A stretch of 13,651 bases of DNA from JAFASC01 sp036265935 (GTDB lineage: Bacteria > Pseudomonadota > Alphaproteobacteria > Rhizobiales > Beijerinckiaceae). Under the pieces are notes generated by a model. The model saw nothing but the letters and a program-made list of their open reading frames with translations. It did not search any database and was not told where the DNA came from. The stretch is taken from positions 1 to 13,651 of the forward strand of contig DATAOB010000025.1 of NCBI GenBank assembly GCA_036265935.1, read 5' to 3'. The position numbers and the translations under genes were made by a program. Shown one piece after another: positions 13,275-13,651 of the stretch (its first letter is position 1; every line of letters starts with the position of its first letter).

Positions 13275-13651
<377 letters not shown>

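Overview
The window is high-GC DNA from an alphaproteobacterium, most likely a member of the Hyphomicrobiales (Rhizobiales). The evidence is the 5' part of a 16S rRNA gene at the right edge, whose V1-V2 sequence has the short helices of that order, together with strong GC bias at third codon positions. The 16S reads closest to the Rhodoplanes/Pseudolabrys/Bradyrhizobium side from memory; no alignment was possible.

Layout, left to right. Bases 1-229 hold the 3' end of an unrecognised gene that changes reading frame. Next is a leftward gene for a secreted, Cys- and Pro-rich protein (249-1151). A rightward cluster follows: a Rid-family protein overlapping an NTF2/SnoaL-like protein (1251-2053), a GNAT acetyltransferase, inorganic pyrophosphatase (ppa) and cyanase (cynS). 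cynS converges on a leftward TreS-like GH13 alpha-glucosyl enzyme, with a perfect 10-bp hairpin across both stop codons. Bases 5545-6116 are a scar: a multiply frameshifted C-terminal remnant of an IS110-family transposase with a palindromic element on each side.

The middle carries a regulated module: an MFS transporter and an atypical SDR (Phe in place of the catalytic Tyr) transcribed leftward 10 bp apart, and a TetR regulator transcribed rightward. Their 115-bp divergent spacer holds a perfect 19-bp palindrome, so the TetR protein probably controls the MFS-SDR pair. A PpgK-like ROK sugar kinase and glutamyl-Q tRNA(Asp) synthetase (gluQ) follow as a tight rightward pair. They converge, with overlapping stop codons, on a large membrane-anchored M23 peptidoglycan endopeptidase of MepM-like architecture.

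The right end is the start of an rRNA operon: a TTGACA-18-TATATA promoter, a leader of about 340 nt with a boxA-like antitermination site and a strong hairpin, then 16S rRNA running off the window.

Most genes are ordinary housekeeping or accessory metabolism. I did not find a clear new multi-gene system. The most unusual signals are regulatory or active-site details: the cynS ribosome-binding site inside a hairpin, the M23 start codon inside a hairpin, the SDR without its Tyr, the Rid protein without its Arg, and the multi-palindrome operator region.
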